In this document: one piece after another, positions 51,671-61,795 of the stretch
Layout: each line of letters starts with the position of its first letter
How positions within the stretch are numbered: position 1 is the stretch's first letter
Source: Lepidostoma basale
Lineage: Eukaryota; Arthropoda; Insecta; Trichoptera; Lepidostomatidae
Length of the DNA: 64,000 nucleotides
Assembly: GCA_022606425.2 (NCBI GenBank)
Contig: JAHDVF020000938.1
Coordinates: 310,001 to 374,000, forward strand
Direction: 5' to 3'
The notes under the pieces: model-generated
Told to the model about the DNA's origin: nothing
What the model saw: only the letters and a program-made list of their open reading frames with translations
Databases searched by the model: none
Position numbers and translations under genes: made by a program

Positions 51671-52048
51671 TGCCACACTTTTCTTTCCTGACATATTTCT
51701 CTCGATTCCTCAACATTCATACATCGAATCATGTACGCGCGTCGAATTCTCTGACTCACGTGGCCGTCATTCAATATTTGATGTATTTGATCGTGCCACG
51801 TTTTCCTCAGTCTTCCTCTATTTCTAGTTCCATTTACATCGTAAACATATAATTTTTTTACCATTCTTTCTTTCCATGTGTCCAAACCATTTTAATGATC
51901 CTTTAATTATTTTGTTCATAACACCATCATTCGCACCGCATTCAATTTTTATATTTTCATTCGACACTATCATACACAGAGTATCCATCCACACATTCGT
52001 CTAAGAGATCTCATTTCTACTGCATTTATTCTACTTTCATCCTATACC

Positions 52049-52207
52049 AAGGAATTAAATTAATGATATTAGAAGTTATTTTACAATCTTCAATATGAGC
52101 AAAAAATAGCTTATTATTATGAAAAAGGAATCTGGTCGTGTTCAGGCTTGAAACCTTCCCCTGGATCAAAAACCAAGCGTTCTCTTCCCTTAACTACCAC
52201 CCGAACT
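52049..52207 (-). repeat. SINE-2
   Basis: Minus strand: TTCGGGTGGTAGTTAAGGGA, ATCCAGGGGAAGGTTTCAAG, CCTGAACACGACCAGATTCC, AAGCTATTTTTTGCTCATAT. Box B has lost GGTTCGA. Confidence 0.75.
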
Positions 52208-52965
52208 AATTAACTACCCATCACGCAATGGGCATGTGATCTAATTACCTTTCTTGAGAAAAAGCTACAAATTGATTACAATTTTATTACTCTTAATAAT
52301 TTGGCATTCGTGCAACTCTATATAGGATGAACTGTTTAATTAACTAAATAACTAACTAAATAACCATCCCATCGTCTTTCTTAAAGGGCAGAAAGAAAAA
52401 ATTACTACTACAATTTAACCTGACTAAATAAATTACCCTTTCAACCCTTAATTTATTTATAATGGTATTATATCCGGAATCTCCAATTAATGTTCATTTA
52501 CATATTTCAGTAGAAAAAAATCCGTACATAATCAACTTGGTATTACTTGAGATTTATTTTGATAGAATTCTATGTAAAAATTATGTTAAGCATTTCTTCT
52601 TATGAATAATACGGATTTTATCGAAGAGTACTTTTGTTTTTATTCATTCGAATATTTACATTAAATCATTTTCTTTGTTCTATGAACTCAGAAATGAATA
52701 AAATCCATAAAATTACGCAATAGAAATACATTTGATGATATCCTAATAATACGAAACCAGTCTAAAAACCCAAATCGTTATAATTATAATCAAAATAGTT
52801 TTTTTGGAAAAACTATAACTGTAAAAATATTTACACAAAATTATTCTAGTCTCGCTTGTAAATTATTATAAGTTTGCTATCATAAATCGTGTTGAGATAC
52901 AAACTACAGTACTTAAGTTAATAAAACCAAAAAAACTTTTTCACATGTATTCTAAGCAATTAATG
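52208..52965. other. AT-rich unclassified sequence
   Basis: A worn LINE-A/SINE-A end may lie at 52340-52400 (AACTAACTAAATAACCATCC). The rest is unrecognised. Confidence 0.35.
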
Positions 52966-52969
52966 TGAA

Positions 52970-53462
52970 AAAGTTATTGTATCCAAAAAAACTGAAATGG
53001 CAGTGTACAATGGTGTTCTTGTACCGACTCGTACGTATGGAGGCGAAGCATTGAACTAGCAAAATAAGAATAAAAACAGAATAAATGAGATCTCTTTACC
53101 AATGTGCGAAAAATCTATGTATAATAGAGTGTCGAATGAAATGAAAGTGTTGTGAACAAAATAATGAAAAACAAAACATTCAGATGGTTTGGATACATGA
53201 AAAGAATGATTGAAGAAAGAATAGTAATAAAACTGTATGTGAACGAAGTAAATGGAACTAGAAGAAGGAGAACGATGAAAAAGTGGCACGATCAAATACA
53301 TAAAATGAAGAATGTCGGCCACGTCGAAGTCGAAGAAATCGACGTGCTTGACATAACACGATGTATGAATTTGAGAAAACGATGTATGACAATAAAGAAA
53401 AGTATAGAAATCCATTCTCTCTGCCTAACCCTTTCGGGAAACGGCGTGATGATTAGTTAGTA
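52970..53462 (+). pseudogene. LINE-A1 copy
   Basis: MAVYNGVLVPTRTYGGEALN near 52998, decayed to 53150; the 102-codon frame at 53152-53460 has NKIMKNKTFRWFGYMKRMIE, ERIVIKLYVNEVNGTRRRRT, KWHDQIHKMKNVGHVEVEEI and a decayed end. Terminal CCCTTTCGGGAAACGGCGTG with GATTAGTTAGTAAG. Confidence 0.85.
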
Positions 53463-53469
53463 AGGTAGA

Positions 53470-54204
53470 TGCTGGCAATATTAATAACGACGTGTAGTAT
53501 TAATAAAAATACTTGTATTAAATTCTTACTTCATCGTTCAGAAATACTTATGTTTCTGTAGCAAGCTACGAGCAACTGATCAATGTATTTTGTATAAAAT
53601 TGTATTATATATTATTTACTGTATAAATTTTACCCCTCGAAAAATGGGGTAAGCGGTTCCAAAGAGGGTGAATTTTCCTCAAGATCTCCTTCTCACACTA
53701 GCCTCATCAATCATAGCCATGTACGTCCTCGAATGGAAGCCTTCGCGAGACGGAAGTATCGAGACCTCACGATAGGCCAAACTTTAAACTGCTCCAGTTA
53801 ATATCTAATCTTATTTCAACGCCCAGATAAGCCGAAAAGTTTTCCATCCATTATTTTCCCGGCTTAAAGAAGGTCACAATAAATTTTCTTAATCTCAGTC
53901 AATTAGTTATGAAACAAAAAGCAAACAAATAAAGCAAGGAGACTTATTGTTATTTTATTTAACTCGCTCGTGCTGGCGTTATTTTAAGTAAAATATTCTT
54001 CCTTTAAATTAATGACTTGTCTACTTTTAGAATGAATCACATCGTACAGAATAGCAAATTTTAGTTCTTAGTTATAAAAAGTACTCGTACATAATATTTT
54101 TTGCGGTAATAAAGTATTCAGCGTTCAATCATGGTTATTCCAATAGTAAAATCTTAAGTACTGCTTATTTTAATTTTTAAGAATCTCGTTTATAAAATAA
54201 ATAT
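53470..54204. other. Unique sequence
   Basis: 53630-53800 is GC-richer (CTCACACTAGCCTCATCAAT, CGAGACGGAAGTATCGAGAC) without repeat match. No gene supported. Confidence 0.35.
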
Positions 54205-54420
54205 TTTAACTAACTAACTAAAATCTAAATAACCAACACGCCGTCTCCCCGAAAGGGAAGGCAGAAAGAATGGACTGGCACAATTTTCTTTCCTGACATA
54301 TTTCTCTCCCTTCCTCAACATTCATACATCGTGTCATGCACGCCCGTCGATTTCTCTGACTTCTCGCGTGGCCGACATTCAATATTTGATTTATTTGATC
54401 CCGTCACATCGATCACATCG
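54205..54420 (-). pseudogene. LINE-A1 3' end
   Basis: ACTAACTAACTAAAATCTAA, CCAACACGCCGTCTCCCCGA, AAGGGAAGGCAGAAAGAATG, then CMTRCMNVEEGRE and RQRNRRACM-like blocks to TTTATTTGATCCCGTC. The hairpin CCCTTTCGGGG is the SINE-A-like variant in a LINE copy. CACATCGATCACATCGATCG follows. Confidence 0.82.
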
Positions 54421-54422
54421 AT

Positions 54423-54785
54423 CGTGTGACAATTATTTGAAAGTTGTATATATGCTACCATGTTGAGAAACATTTCACATATTTTAGTTCAATCTACACT
54501 ATTGAGACTAGATGAGAATAGATGGAGCTACTGTAGATTAAACTAAAATATTTTAAATGTTTCCCAACATTGTAGCCTATACACATCTTCCAAAAATTTG
54601 TCAGACGTGGTAGTCGTAAGAAGGGCGGAATAGGAAATGTTGTATAACATAAAGCGTATGCTTAACCCAACCAATGACAGGTCATAAGTCCTGAAACGCC
54701 TCGACCACCATATTCTGTTTCCAATTTGCATCTTTGTCTCTATTGAAAAACAATAAATCCTTAAAAATGATAACCCGCAAAGAAT
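54423..54785 (-). repeat. REP-J with inverted end
   Basis: 54423-54497 (GTTGTATATATGCTACCATG, TTTCACATATTTTAGTTCAA) is the inverted complement of 54530-54600 (ATTAAACTAAAATATTTTAA, CAACATTGTAGCCTATACAC). The rest runs CATAAAGCGTATGCTTAACC to CCACCATATTCTGTTTCCAA. Confidence 0.75.
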
Positions 54786-54835
54786 AAAATTCAGTATTCG
54801 TCTACAAGTATGTGTACGAGTATACATTCATCATG

Positions 54836-55060
54836 TTGTATAATTAAAATACTGTTTTTTCCTGATTTAAGTATATTTTTCTCGACATGTTTTGAAGGCT
54901 TAACATCTTCATCATCAGGAGAACGATATAAACGATATAGTACGGAGAACAACATAATTTTATATCGTTCTCGCAATGATGAAGGTGTAAAGGCTTTGAA
55001 ACACGTCGAGAAAAATAAACTCAAAAATGGACAAAACAGTGTTTTAATTTTTTTTTAAAA
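54836..55060. repeat. HH-h palindrome
   Basis: Left arm 54838-54932 (TTTTTCTCGACATGTTTTGA, AGGCTTAACATCTTCATCAT, CAGGAGAACGATATAAACG) and right arm 54962-55048 (ATATCGTTCTCGCAATGATG, AAGGTGTAAAGGCTTTGAAA, CACGTCGAGAAAAATAAACT). Cores face outward. Confidence 0.82.
54871..54932 (-). ncRNA. HH-h hammerhead-like ribozyme motif with full stem I
   Basis: Minus strand: TATAT, CG, TTCTC (stem I 5' side), CTGATGA (54917-54911), T, GAAG/CTTC stem II with loop ATGTTAAGC, AAAAC in place of GAAAC, AT-GT, C, then GAGAA, AA, ATATA. TTCTC pairs with GAGAA and TATAT with ATATA across a 2x2 internal loop: a type-I hammerhead architecture. G12 is A here, so this copy is probably dead; the opposite arm has GAAAC but a broken CTGATGA. 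Confidence 0.5.
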
Positions 55061-55395
55061 TCATTATCCAATTCCACAGTGTTAATGCCTTAGGTTTAAC
55101 AAAAATGAAATATTGACGTTCACCAAGTATAAATTGAAATGAATATGATCGGTGGTTATTATTAAAGGTGATCAAATGTTAACAATATTTTTTCTTCGGT
55201 CAAATTTGACTACGTACTCCATTCACACCGTTTACTTAAAATTTCTTCATTACATCATATTTTTTTCGACCATTTTTTTAATCCATATATACAAAATTTC
55301 TAATCGATTATTTTCCTTTTGCCTTGAAGCTTTAGTAATCAAGTCGACCTATAAACGTCAATCAGTTTTAATGGTTTAATAAAAATTAGCTAATG
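55061..55395. other. AT-rich unclassified sequence
   Basis: Nothing recognised. The 75-codon frame at 55152-55379 has no domain. Confidence 0.3.
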
Positions 55396-56305
55396 ATATA
55401 AGAAATACATTTTTTTTAATTTATAACACGCATTAAACTTTTATTTTTCTAATATAAATCATGGTTATATTTTTTTCTCTCATTACGATTATATCCTTTT
55501 AACCTTAATAGATGGCGTAAGTGTAGATTGACCTAAAAAATGTGAAGTGTTCTTAACATAGAAGCATATTTATATATTATACATCTTTCAAAAAAAATAT
55601 TATAAATGGACAATATGTGCACCATTTAAAAAGAACATTTTGTGTTAATTTTTTTTTATTGTGTGATTTTTTTTTTATATCATTGTATTTTATATTATTT
55701 GTTTTACATTTATTTTGTGGACGTTGGACGATCATGGTGTGCGCGGGAGATGCCTATTGGTGGCGATGAGGTTCGCAACCCATCACACCGCGTCTCCCGC
55801 GGGGCGAAAAGAGAAGGATGGAGTGCCGCATCGGTTAAAGTGCGACAGCCCATTCTTTCTGCCTACCCTTTCGGGGAGACGGCGTGATGGTTAGTTAGTT
55901 AGTTAGTTATAAGAAATACATTTTTTTAAATTTATATCACGGATTGAACTTTTATTTTTCTAATATAAAAAATTGTTATATTTTTTTTCTCTCATTACGA
56001 TTATATCCTTTCAACCTTAATAGATGGCGTAAGTGTAGATTAACCTAAAAAATGTGAAGTGTTCTTAACATAGTAGCATATATACAATGTATATTATACA
56101 TCTTTCAAAAATTTGGCAGACGTGGTGGTCGTTAGAAGGGCGGAACGGGGAATGTTGTTAACATAAAGTGATCACTTAACCCATCCAATGACAGGTCATA
56201 AGTCTTATAAAACGCCCCGACTACCATATTCTGTTTCCAAAAAAATATTTACATATTCGTCTCTATTGAAATAAAATTAATCATTAAAAACGATTATATC
56301 CTATT
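55396..56305 (-). repeat. REP-J with a ~205-bp duplicated end flanking SINE-A
   Basis: 55400-55605 and 55909-56115 are direct copies (AAGAAATACATTTTTTT, CTCTCATTACGATTATATCC, TAATAGATGGCGTAAGTGTA, TGTGAAGTGTTCTTAACATA, ATTATACATCTTTCAAAAA). REP-J continues only after the second copy, to CTACCATATTCTGTTTCC at 56240 and about 56290. Confidence 0.82.
55606..55908 (+). mobile_element. SINE-A between long direct repeats
   Basis: GGACAATATGTGCACCATTT start, TTTTGTGGACGTTGGACGAT, GCGCGGGAGATGCCTATTGG, TGGCGATGAGGTTCGCAACC, GAGTGCCGCATCGGTTAAAG, CCATTCTTTCTGCCTACCCT, TTCGGGGAGACGGCGTGATG, GTTAGTTAGTTAGTTA. The tail is immediately followed by the second direct repeat. Confidence 0.9.
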
Positions 56306-57125
56306 AAACAAGCTTTTCCCCTGTCGTGTTTTGCTCGGATAGAATAAAATCAAACTTGAAAATGTCCAAGCAATAGACGTACGAAATATGTCTCCTCCAT
56401 AAAATATAAAATAATATAAAATAATAATAGTAATAAAACGCTCACCAGAAATTATTAATAAAATATTATAATAAAAACATTGTTTTACACCACTATTCTA
56501 GCAACAAAATGGTATCATTGAATTAACTGAATTACTGAATTAACTTTTCGTGCATAAAAATGTAATCTCATAAATGGATTGTCGTTGAAAACAAGAGTCG
56601 TGCCTGAAATGAAAAAAAATAATACCCGGGAATGCTTTTTGAAGTTTGCGTTCTTACAGTAGTTGAGCAAACACACTTGTAATAAAACCTAAGTATCAGG
56701 AAAACATAAAAGTCAACCGTACACTGGAAGAGGTTACTATGAATCGTTTCGTACGCTCTATTGTAGTACTCCGTTCCTGCCTGAGATTATAGCAGGCTTC
56801 TGCGGCAGGAAATGGGCGCTTCTTTCCTGAATACCAGGATGATCTCCTGCATTTTCTGCGATCCTGGTAGAAAATGAAACTCTGTAATGGCTTGAGGTAA
56901 CGTGAAACTTAAGTATCTCTGCTCGTAAGAAGCTTAACAATATTTTTAACCTAAAACCAAAATCATTTTACACTCGGAAAAAGTACAATAATATTTTCGA
57001 GAAATAACAATATAGAATTTCACGGTTAGTAACAAGTAGCAATGTGTTTTTTAAGATCTTGGGCATATCTGTGTAGTTTTTCTTTCTCGACCTATGTTTC
57101 TGAAATCGATAAAGATCGATACTGC
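56306..57125. other. Unique sequence
   Basis: 56580-56930 is less AT-rich and unmatched. TTTCTCGACCTATGTTTCTGAAATCGATAA near 57080 resembles a worn HH-c arm. No gene supported. Confidence 0.35.
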
Positions 57126-57129
57126 AAAT

Positions 57130-57407
57130 GAGTATGTTTGTTCAAACGGATAATAGTGTTAAAGCAAACATAGAAATGATATCGCTGAGAAGAATGTGCA
57201 AAGGTTCAAAAGATCACTGAAATACAATATACGAGTATAATAGAATACCGAACGATGACGCAAAGAAGAAATGTATGGCAGATATTGCATCCTAAGTAAA
57301 ATTAAATTTGGATCATTTAGATGACTTGGACATATGGAACGAATAGATGAGAGAATAAAAGTTGTATACAAGCAGTGTGAATGGAAAAAAAAGCCGAGGA
57401 CATTGCA
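57130..57407 (+). pseudogene. LINE-A2 fragment, 3' end absent
   Basis: EMISLRRMCKG, YNRIPNDDAKKKCMADIAS, KIKFGSFR.LGHMERIDERI and VVYKQCEWKKKPRT blocks, stopping at AAGCCGAGGACATTGC. The LINE-A1 insertion at 57422 follows directly. Confidence 0.75.
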
Positions 57408-57421
57408 TTACCATAAAATAA

Positions 57422-57975
57422 CTAACTAACTAACTTACCATCACGCCGTCTCCCCGGAGGGGTAGGCAGAAAGAATGGAACGCCACACTGTTCTGTCCTG
57501 ACATACGTCTCTCGCTTCCTCTACATTCATACATCTTGTCATGCACGCACGTCGATTTTTCCGACTCCTCACGTGACCGACATTCAATATTTGATTGATT
57601 TGATCGTGCCACGTTTTCCTCGGCCTACCTCTATTTCTAGCTCCGTTCACGCCGTTTACATATACCTTCTTTACCATTCTGTCTTCACTCATTCTTTCCA
57701 TGTGTCCAAACCATCTTAATGACCCTTTCCTTATTTTGTTCATAACACTTTCATTCGCACCACATTCACTTCTTATACTTGCATTTGTCACTCTATCATA
57801 AACAGATTTGCGACACATTCGTCTTAGAGATCTCATTTCTACTGCATTTATTCTACTTTCATCCTTCTTTTGCCAGTTCCATGCTTCACTTCCATACATA
57901 AGGGTCGGCACAAGAACACCATTGTGCACTGCCATCTTAGCTGCCTGCTATGGTAAGGATAACAAAAGCCTATCC
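57422..57975 (-). CDS. LINE-A1, best-preserved C-terminal frame (partial ORF)
   Basis: The minus strand is open for 164 codons (57935-57441): MAVHNGVLVPTLMYGSEAWN, WQKKDESRINAVEMRSLRRM, CRKSVYDRVTNASIRSECGA, NESVMNKIRKGSLRWFGHME, RMSEDRMVKKVYVNGVNGAR, NRGRPRKTWHDQINQILNVG, HVRSRKNRRACMTRCMNVEE, ARDVCQDRTVWRSILSAYPS, GETA stop. The stop TGA is inside the conserved end GGCGTGATGG, so there is almost no 3' untranslated region. It is the post-reverse-transcriptase domain of a non-LTR element, truncated 5', so not a host gene. TTACCATAAAATAA at 57408-57421 and 57976-57989 is the duplication. 57961-57975 is an inverted 5' scrap. Confidence 0.9.
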
Positions 57976-57989
57976 TTACCATAAAATAA

Positions 57990-58329
57990 TAATAATAATA
58001 CTAATTATGCCCATTGCCCGTGAGTACGAGCATAAGGAACACAAACATATCTAGGTCTGTATTTTGTGCCACCTGTTGTGGCTAAATAGTCCTATCCTAG
58101 AATGACAGACTTTGTCACACTGATATTCAGCTCCTATGGTTGGACCCCGTCCTGTTCATCTTTTCGGCACCTTGGACATAGCGACGACTCTTCTTCACTC
58201 CGCCCTATCGGTTGCCAACTGCTCCCATTCCGTTTGTCTGTCTACACTCTTTACTGCAGTATGCAGGTTGTCCTCATCATTTACTAAAAGGTCACATTCT
58301 AAGTCAGAAAATCAGTATTACGACGTATG
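57990..58329. other. Unclassified sequence
   Basis: 58080-58270 is moderately GC-rich. The minus strand has CPRCRKDEQDGVQP-like text that may be a worn LINE, but support is weak. Confidence 0.3.
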
Positions 58330-58406
58330 CATGTAGAGCAAAATGGCGGTCCATCCTCTCTACCCACCCTTCCGGGGAAACAGCGTGATGATTGGTTAGT
58401 TAGGAG
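58330..58406 (+). pseudogene. LINE-A 3' stub
   Basis: GTAGAGCAAAATGGCGGTCC, ATCCTCTCTACCCACCCTTC, CGGGGAAACAGCGTGATGAT, TGGTTAGTTAG. Confidence 0.82.
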
Positions 58407-58985
58407 TTCTTCAGAAATTCGTAGATTCTTATTACATTGACAATAAAATATTGTAGAAATCAAGTAATAACTTTTTTTTTTCAATATCAAATTATGCATT
58501 TTAGAAACGTTTCCATCTCTACCATAGATGATAAAAATATGCGTGGTATTCGAAAGTTTTCCTTCAAAGTAAAGATTCCTCCGCGTATCGCGTCCTATTC
58601 CATCACATAGGCACTTACCCATTTTCTTCTCAAAATTGCTTTTCTCTCTGAATTTGCATAGAAATGGGAATTCTTTCACATGTAGGAAGTAATTATGCTC
58701 GGATAGGGAAATTTCACGGTTGAGATGAGGCATAGACAAAGGCATGCATCGTGAGACGAAGAAAACTCCAAGATTTCATAAAAAGCTTCGGTCCTAGACG
58801 GAGACACACATAGCGTTGCTTTGAACAACTGTTTTATTCAGCTTTTAAGCCAGTTTTTTTTTTTAAATATATAATATAGGTTTCATCGTTTTTTACTCTA
58901 TATAATGTGTAATTGCTCCTTCTAATTACTTTTTTTTATTATTATTATGATTTTTTTATTATTACTATATTTTCCACCTTAAATG
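58407..58985. other. Unique sequence
   Basis: 58530-58760 is less AT-rich. A 148-codon minus frame (58745-58299) has no recognised domain and its C-terminal part is antisense LINE-A stub, so I do not call a gene. Confidence 0.35.
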
Positions 58986-58989
58986 GGAC

Positions 58990-59135
58990 CTATGTGATGG
59001 AATTGTCACGATGTGTGAATGTAGAAGAGGTGCGAAAATTATGCCAGGATAGAACAATGTGGCGATCCATCCTCTCTGCCTACCCCTACGGGGAAACGGC
59101 TTGATGGTTAGTTAGTTAGTTAGTTAGTTAGTCCA
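58990..59135 (+). pseudogene. LINE-A 3' end
   Basis: ELSRCVNVEEVRKLCQDRTM, WRSILSAYPYGETA stop in the last 62 codons of a short frame; hairpin loop TACG and TTAGTTAGTTAGTTAGTTAG tail (59107-59132). Confidence 0.9.
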
Positions 59136-59139
59136 CCAT

Positions 59140-59440
59140 AAATATTTTCTTCTATAAATAGTAACTAACCGTTCTTTTAAATGAAATATTTTGGTACCTA
59201 ACTCAACTCCAGCAAGAACTTCAAAATTCTATCAAAGAAATTATTCAAATTGACGTAGGAACAAATACACATAAAGGTTTGAAAAATCACGAAAATTTTG
59301 TGACATTTTATATATTATTGTACCACCTGATAATGTAAACATAGGTTGACGAAACAGCTGTCGCGTAAAATAAATAAAAAAAAGGGATACATAAAACAAA
59401 GCATTTTTATTTTAACAGTTTATAATTATTCATTCTGTTA
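59140..59440 (+). repeat. HH-e element 5' body and core
   Basis: CCACCATAAATATTTTCTTC, AACTCAACTCCAGCAAGAAC, AAATTGACGTAGGAACAAAT, then CACCTGATAATGTAAACATA, GGTTGACGAAACAGCTGTCG. Core CTGATAA (G8 to A) at 59327-59333. Collinear with 49.83-49.5 kb read in reverse. Confidence 0.72.
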
Positions 59441-59754
59441 AAAAGGACTATTAAAAAAATAATTCTTAAAAACTTTGACGCACTGGACTTTTTTTGATAA
59501 ATAAATATTTAATGGAATAAAACAATAATCTCCGTGGAGTTAAATAAAAGTGAATTGATTAATATACACGTTCACAGACAAAAGTAAACAATGGGAAATT
59601 CTATTGAAAAAAAAAGTTTACTCTATATAAACTAATAAATATGTTACTTTCGTATGTAGTATTATATTTATAGTGGGGCATTATTAAAAAAATGAATGTA
59701 TACAAATTCTTGTAGACAAATACTGGATTTTACCCATTGCGGATAAATTTGTTT
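59441..59754. other. AT-rich unclassified sequence
   Basis: Nothing recognised. Confidence 0.3.
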
Positions 59755-60055
59755 TTTATAAGGATTAATTGTATCTCAATAGAGACGAAGATGTAAATAA
59801 TTGTTTTCTGGGAACAGAATATGGTGGCCGAGGCGCTTACAGGACTTATGACCTGTCATTAGTTGGGTTGAGCGATCGCTTTATGTTTAAAAACATTCCC
59901 CATTCCGCACTTCTTACGACCACCACGTCTGACAATTTTTTGGAAGATATATATATATGCTAGAACGCTGCATTTATCTTTACAATTTTTTACAACAGTT
60001 CACTTTACACTAGCGTCATCTATTAAGATTGGGAAGCATTAAGCAGAAAATATTA
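59755..60055 (+). repeat. REP-J
   Basis: AGGATTAATTGTATCTCAAT, GGAACAGAATATGGTGGCCG, GTTGAGCGATCGCTTTATGT, ACCACCACGTCTGACAATTT and ACACTAGCGTCATCTATTAA. Plus-strand copy. Confidence 0.83.
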
Positions 60056-60094
60056 ATTAATTAATCTTTTTACTTGTTTAACGCCACTTTATTT

Positions 60095-60485
60095 TTGTGA
60101 AACCGACGCGAGATGCAGTGTGATGGGTTGAGAATCTCATCGCCATCAATAGGCATCTCTCGCGGACACTTCTATCGTCCAACGTCCCCAAAATAAGTCT
60201 AAACAAATAATATAAAATACATTGATATAAAATAAAACAAAATAGCAAAATAAAAATAATGTTCTTTTAGATGTTGCACTTGTTGTCAGCTGGACTATCC
60301 GGACTTTTGTGTTTATTTGATAAATATTCCACGTATCCACCGTACTTATAAATAACTGTAATTAAGCACTTAAAAAATCTAACACCAGCAAGAACTTTAA
60401 AAGATTTTTGAAGAAATTATTCAAATTGTCATTGGAACAAATGAAAAATTTATTTGAACACCTGTCGAAATTCTTTATATAAACG
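60095..60485 (-). mobile_element. SINE-A without its 3' LINE-like end
   Basis: CGACGCGAGATGCAGTGTGA at the low end, then complement of GTTGGACGATAGAAGTGTCC, AACAAGTGCAACATCTAAAA, TGGAATATTTATCAAATAAA, AGTTCTTGCTGGTGTTAGAT and TTCGACAGGTGTTCAAATAA. The 3' hairpin and TTAG tail are missing. The HH-e-like 5' part is well preserved. Confidence 0.72.
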
Positions 60486-60527
60486 AAAAAATGTATATGG
60501 TTTTAACATCAAAACAGTACAAACGTA

Positions 60528-61080
60528 TTACTAACTAACTAACTAACCATCACGCCGTCTCCCCGGAGGGGTAGGCAGAAAGAATGGAACGCCACACTTT
60601 TTCCTGTCATACTTCTCTTGCTTCCTATACATTCATACATCTTGTTATGTACGCACGTCGATTTCTCCGACTCCTCACGTGATCGACATTTAATATTTGA
60701 TTGATTTGATCGTGCCTTGTTTTCCTCGGCCTTCCTTTTTTCCTAGCTCCGTTCACGCCGTTTACATATACCATCTTTACCATTCTGTCTTCACTCATTC
60801 TTTCCATGTGTCCAAACCATCTTAATGACCCTTTCATTATTTTGTTCGTTACACTTTCATTCGCACCACATTCACTTTTTATACTTGCATTTGACACTCT
60901 ATCATATACAGATTTACAACACATTTGTCATAGAGATATCACTTCTACTGCATTTATTCTACTTTCATCCTTCTTTTGCCAGTTTCATGCTTCACTTCCA
61001 TACATAAGGGTCGGCACAAGCACACCATTATGCACTGCTATCTTAACTTTTATGGGTAAGCTTTTGTTTGCGATGATCCA
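60528..61080 (-). pseudogene. LINE-A1 3' copy
   Basis: ACTAACTAACTAACCATCAC, hairpin loop TCCG, then RSRRNRRAYITRCMNV, NGARKKGRPRKTRHDQINQI, FGHMERMSEDRMVKMVYVNG, CGANESVTNKIMKGSL, CCKSVYDRVSNASIK, and onward to VLVPTLMYGSEA and ANKSLPIK. Closest to the 57.4 kb copy. Confidence 0.9.
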
Positions 61081-61624
61081 CCATGAAATGTTTTAAGATG
61101 AACAAAAAGTATATTTGTATATTTGTATTAATTTGTCTAAAAGATGGTTATAAGACATTAGCGGAGCACTTAGTCAAGTTAATAAGGAAGTACTGTTGTG
61201 CTGTCACCCCTCAAAATAAGCTCCCCTGACGTCACGTGTAAACCGATTGCGTTCTCGTTCATTCATTACGTCACACGTCACTGAAATCCAACACCCGCTG
61301 CTAATGCGTGGCGCAGGAGGCGACGTCTATCGCCATTCGTCATTGTCACACTCAATGCTGTTCTAATCTCCCACTTCGAGTCATAAGGTCGATACACATT
61401 GCACGAATCATCAGACCACTTGATTGATTCTTTTCCACGATAAGAAAAGTCTCCATTTTTGACTAAAAAAAATATTGAAAGTTAAGGCGTTAACACTGGA
61501 ATACCATTGTTAACTGGAATTTAAAACACAACTTTGTATTTTTTCATTTTAATTTATTCAATATCTGATCAAATAATAATAAAAATATTTAAACACATCA
61601 ATGTTTTGAATTTCTAGTTCCATT
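61081..61624. other. Unique sequence with GC-richer island
   Basis: 61190-61420 (GACGTCACGTGTAAACCGAT, GTGGCGCAGGAGGCGACGTC) has no repeat match. Possible regulatory element; no coding signature. Confidence 0.35.
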
Positions 61625-61795
61625 TAACGATGTAAATGGAACTAGAAATTCAGAGAAATCGACGGGCGTGCATGATACGATGTATGAATGTTGAGGAACC
61701 GAGAGAAATATGTCAGGAAAGAAAAGTGTGACAGTTCATTCTTTTTACTTACTCCTGCGGGGAGACAGCGTGGTGGTTGGTTAGTTAGTTAGTTA
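61625..61795 (+). pseudogene. LINE-A1 3' end with internal deletion
   Basis: AACGATGTAAATGGAACTAG, AAATTCAGAGAAATCGACGG, GCGTGCATGATACGATGTAT, CAGGAAAGAAAAGTGTGACA, hairpin loop TGCG, GTTGGTTAGTTAGTTAGTTA. A deletion joins NGTRN to QRNRRAC. Confidence 0.85.

Larger units (their letters stand above)
51345..52048 (-). pseudogene. LINE-A1 copy split by HH-i
   Basis: 51352-51412 holds the tail-side end (ACTTACAAACCATCACGCCG, GAAGGGGTAGGCAGAAAG). It resumes at 51671 with TGCCACACTTTTCTTTCCTG, NVEESREICQERKVW, KLYVYDVNGTRNRGR, FGHMERK and NKIIKGSLKWF blocks, ending at the CGYSVYDS/SLRRMC region near 52045. Mostly in frame by short stretches. Confidence 0.87.

Noticed and set aside
58299..58745. 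148-codon minus-strand frame
   Set aside because: No domain, low-complexity AT-rich codons, and its C-terminal part is antisense to a LINE-A stub.
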